From Ostrinia nubilalis (lineage: Eukaryota; Arthropoda; Insecta; Lepidoptera; Crambidae), in contig NC_087111.1 of assembly GCF_963855985.1 (NCBI RefSeq), positions 7,197,001 to 7,261,000 of the forward strand: a DNA stretch of 64,000 bases. Reading direction: 5' to 3'. The notes under the pieces are model-generated. The model did no database searches, was not told the DNA's origin, and worked only from the letters and a program-made list of their open reading frames with translations. Below, piece after piece: positions 63,750 through 64,000 of this stretch (position 1 is its first letter; every line of letters starts with the position of its first letter). The translations under genes and the position numbers were made by a program.

Positions 63750-64000
63750 GAGTGAATACGCACTCATAGGCCACATATACCATCCTAGAATGCATATTAA
63801 CAAAGTAACTCTGTCTGTCTGTCTTCCTTTCACGCCTAAACCACTTAACCGATTTTGATGAAATTTTGGCATAGAGATAGTTTGAGTCCCAGGAAAAGAC
63901 ATAGGATAGTTTTATCCCGGTTTTTGAAACAGGGACGCAAGCGTAAAAGTCTTTCTGTGACAGACAAAATTCCACGCGGGCGAAGCCACGGGCGGAAAGC
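63750..64000 (+). mobile_element. Helitron-like 3' end cut by the window edge
   Basis: It contains 'CCTAAACCACTTAACCGATT', 'TTGATGAAATTTTGGCATAG' and 'CCACGCGGGCGAAGCCACGG', and the window stops at GCGGAAAGC, where sister copies continue TAG. The element is therefore probably complete at its 3' end just beyond the window. Confidence 0.5.

Overview
The window looks like non-coding nuclear DNA of a moth or butterfly (Lepidoptera). It is AT-rich and packed with transposable elements. The diagnostic families are 5'-truncated RTE LINEs ending in a (GAT)n tail, tRNA-derived SINEs with the 'GTGGTCTAGTGG...GGTTCGATTC' head, short Helitron-like pieces ending in CTAG, and several MITE families. The species cannot be named from the sequence. 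I found no host protein gene, rRNA gene or credible tRNA gene; almost every short open frame is chance or decayed transposon sequence, so the window is probably intergenic or deep intronic.

Layout. 0-3 kb: a three-copy tandem repeat, an RTE insertion with an inverted 5' segment (twin priming), and a tandemly duplicated SINE-containing block. 5.2-6.5 kb: a long inverted-repeat (snap-back) element. 7-16.6 kb: a LINE zinc-finger fragment, several MITEs, a small Helitron and a 933-bp TIR element. 16.7-21.4 kb: the only large coding element, an apparently intact CR1-group LINE on the minus strand with ORF1 (PHD-like finger, coiled coil, SGNH-like region) and ORF2 (APE endonuclease plus reverse transcriptase) overlapping by 68 nt. 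22-30 kb: palindromic MITEs, including a 601-bp TIR element with a perfect 33-bp GC-rich stem at its centre, plus SINEs. 30.8-32.3 kb: an RTE copy split by a foldback element whose arms are degenerate 16-bp repeats and whose core is very GC-rich. 33.8-35.2 kb: a decayed pogo-like transposon still carrying a psq-type HTH reading frame. 36-48 kb: LINE, SINE and MITE debris. 49.4-50.1 and 53.8-55.0 kb: two hAT-type elements with exact 8-bp target duplications. 55-64 kb: more MITEs, RTE tails and Helitron-like ends.

The elements can be partly dated by nesting. The RTE at 30.84-32.24 kb has intact 12-bp target duplications and was later hit by the foldback element, which made its own 9-bp duplication. 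The intact LINE lies directly beside a TA-flanked TIR element. Proteins encoded by the LINE would be the only enzymes from this window able to act, on their own RNA and possibly on SINE RNAs.

All family calls rest on motifs and repeat structure read by eye. Element ends are exact only where a target-site duplication is stated.
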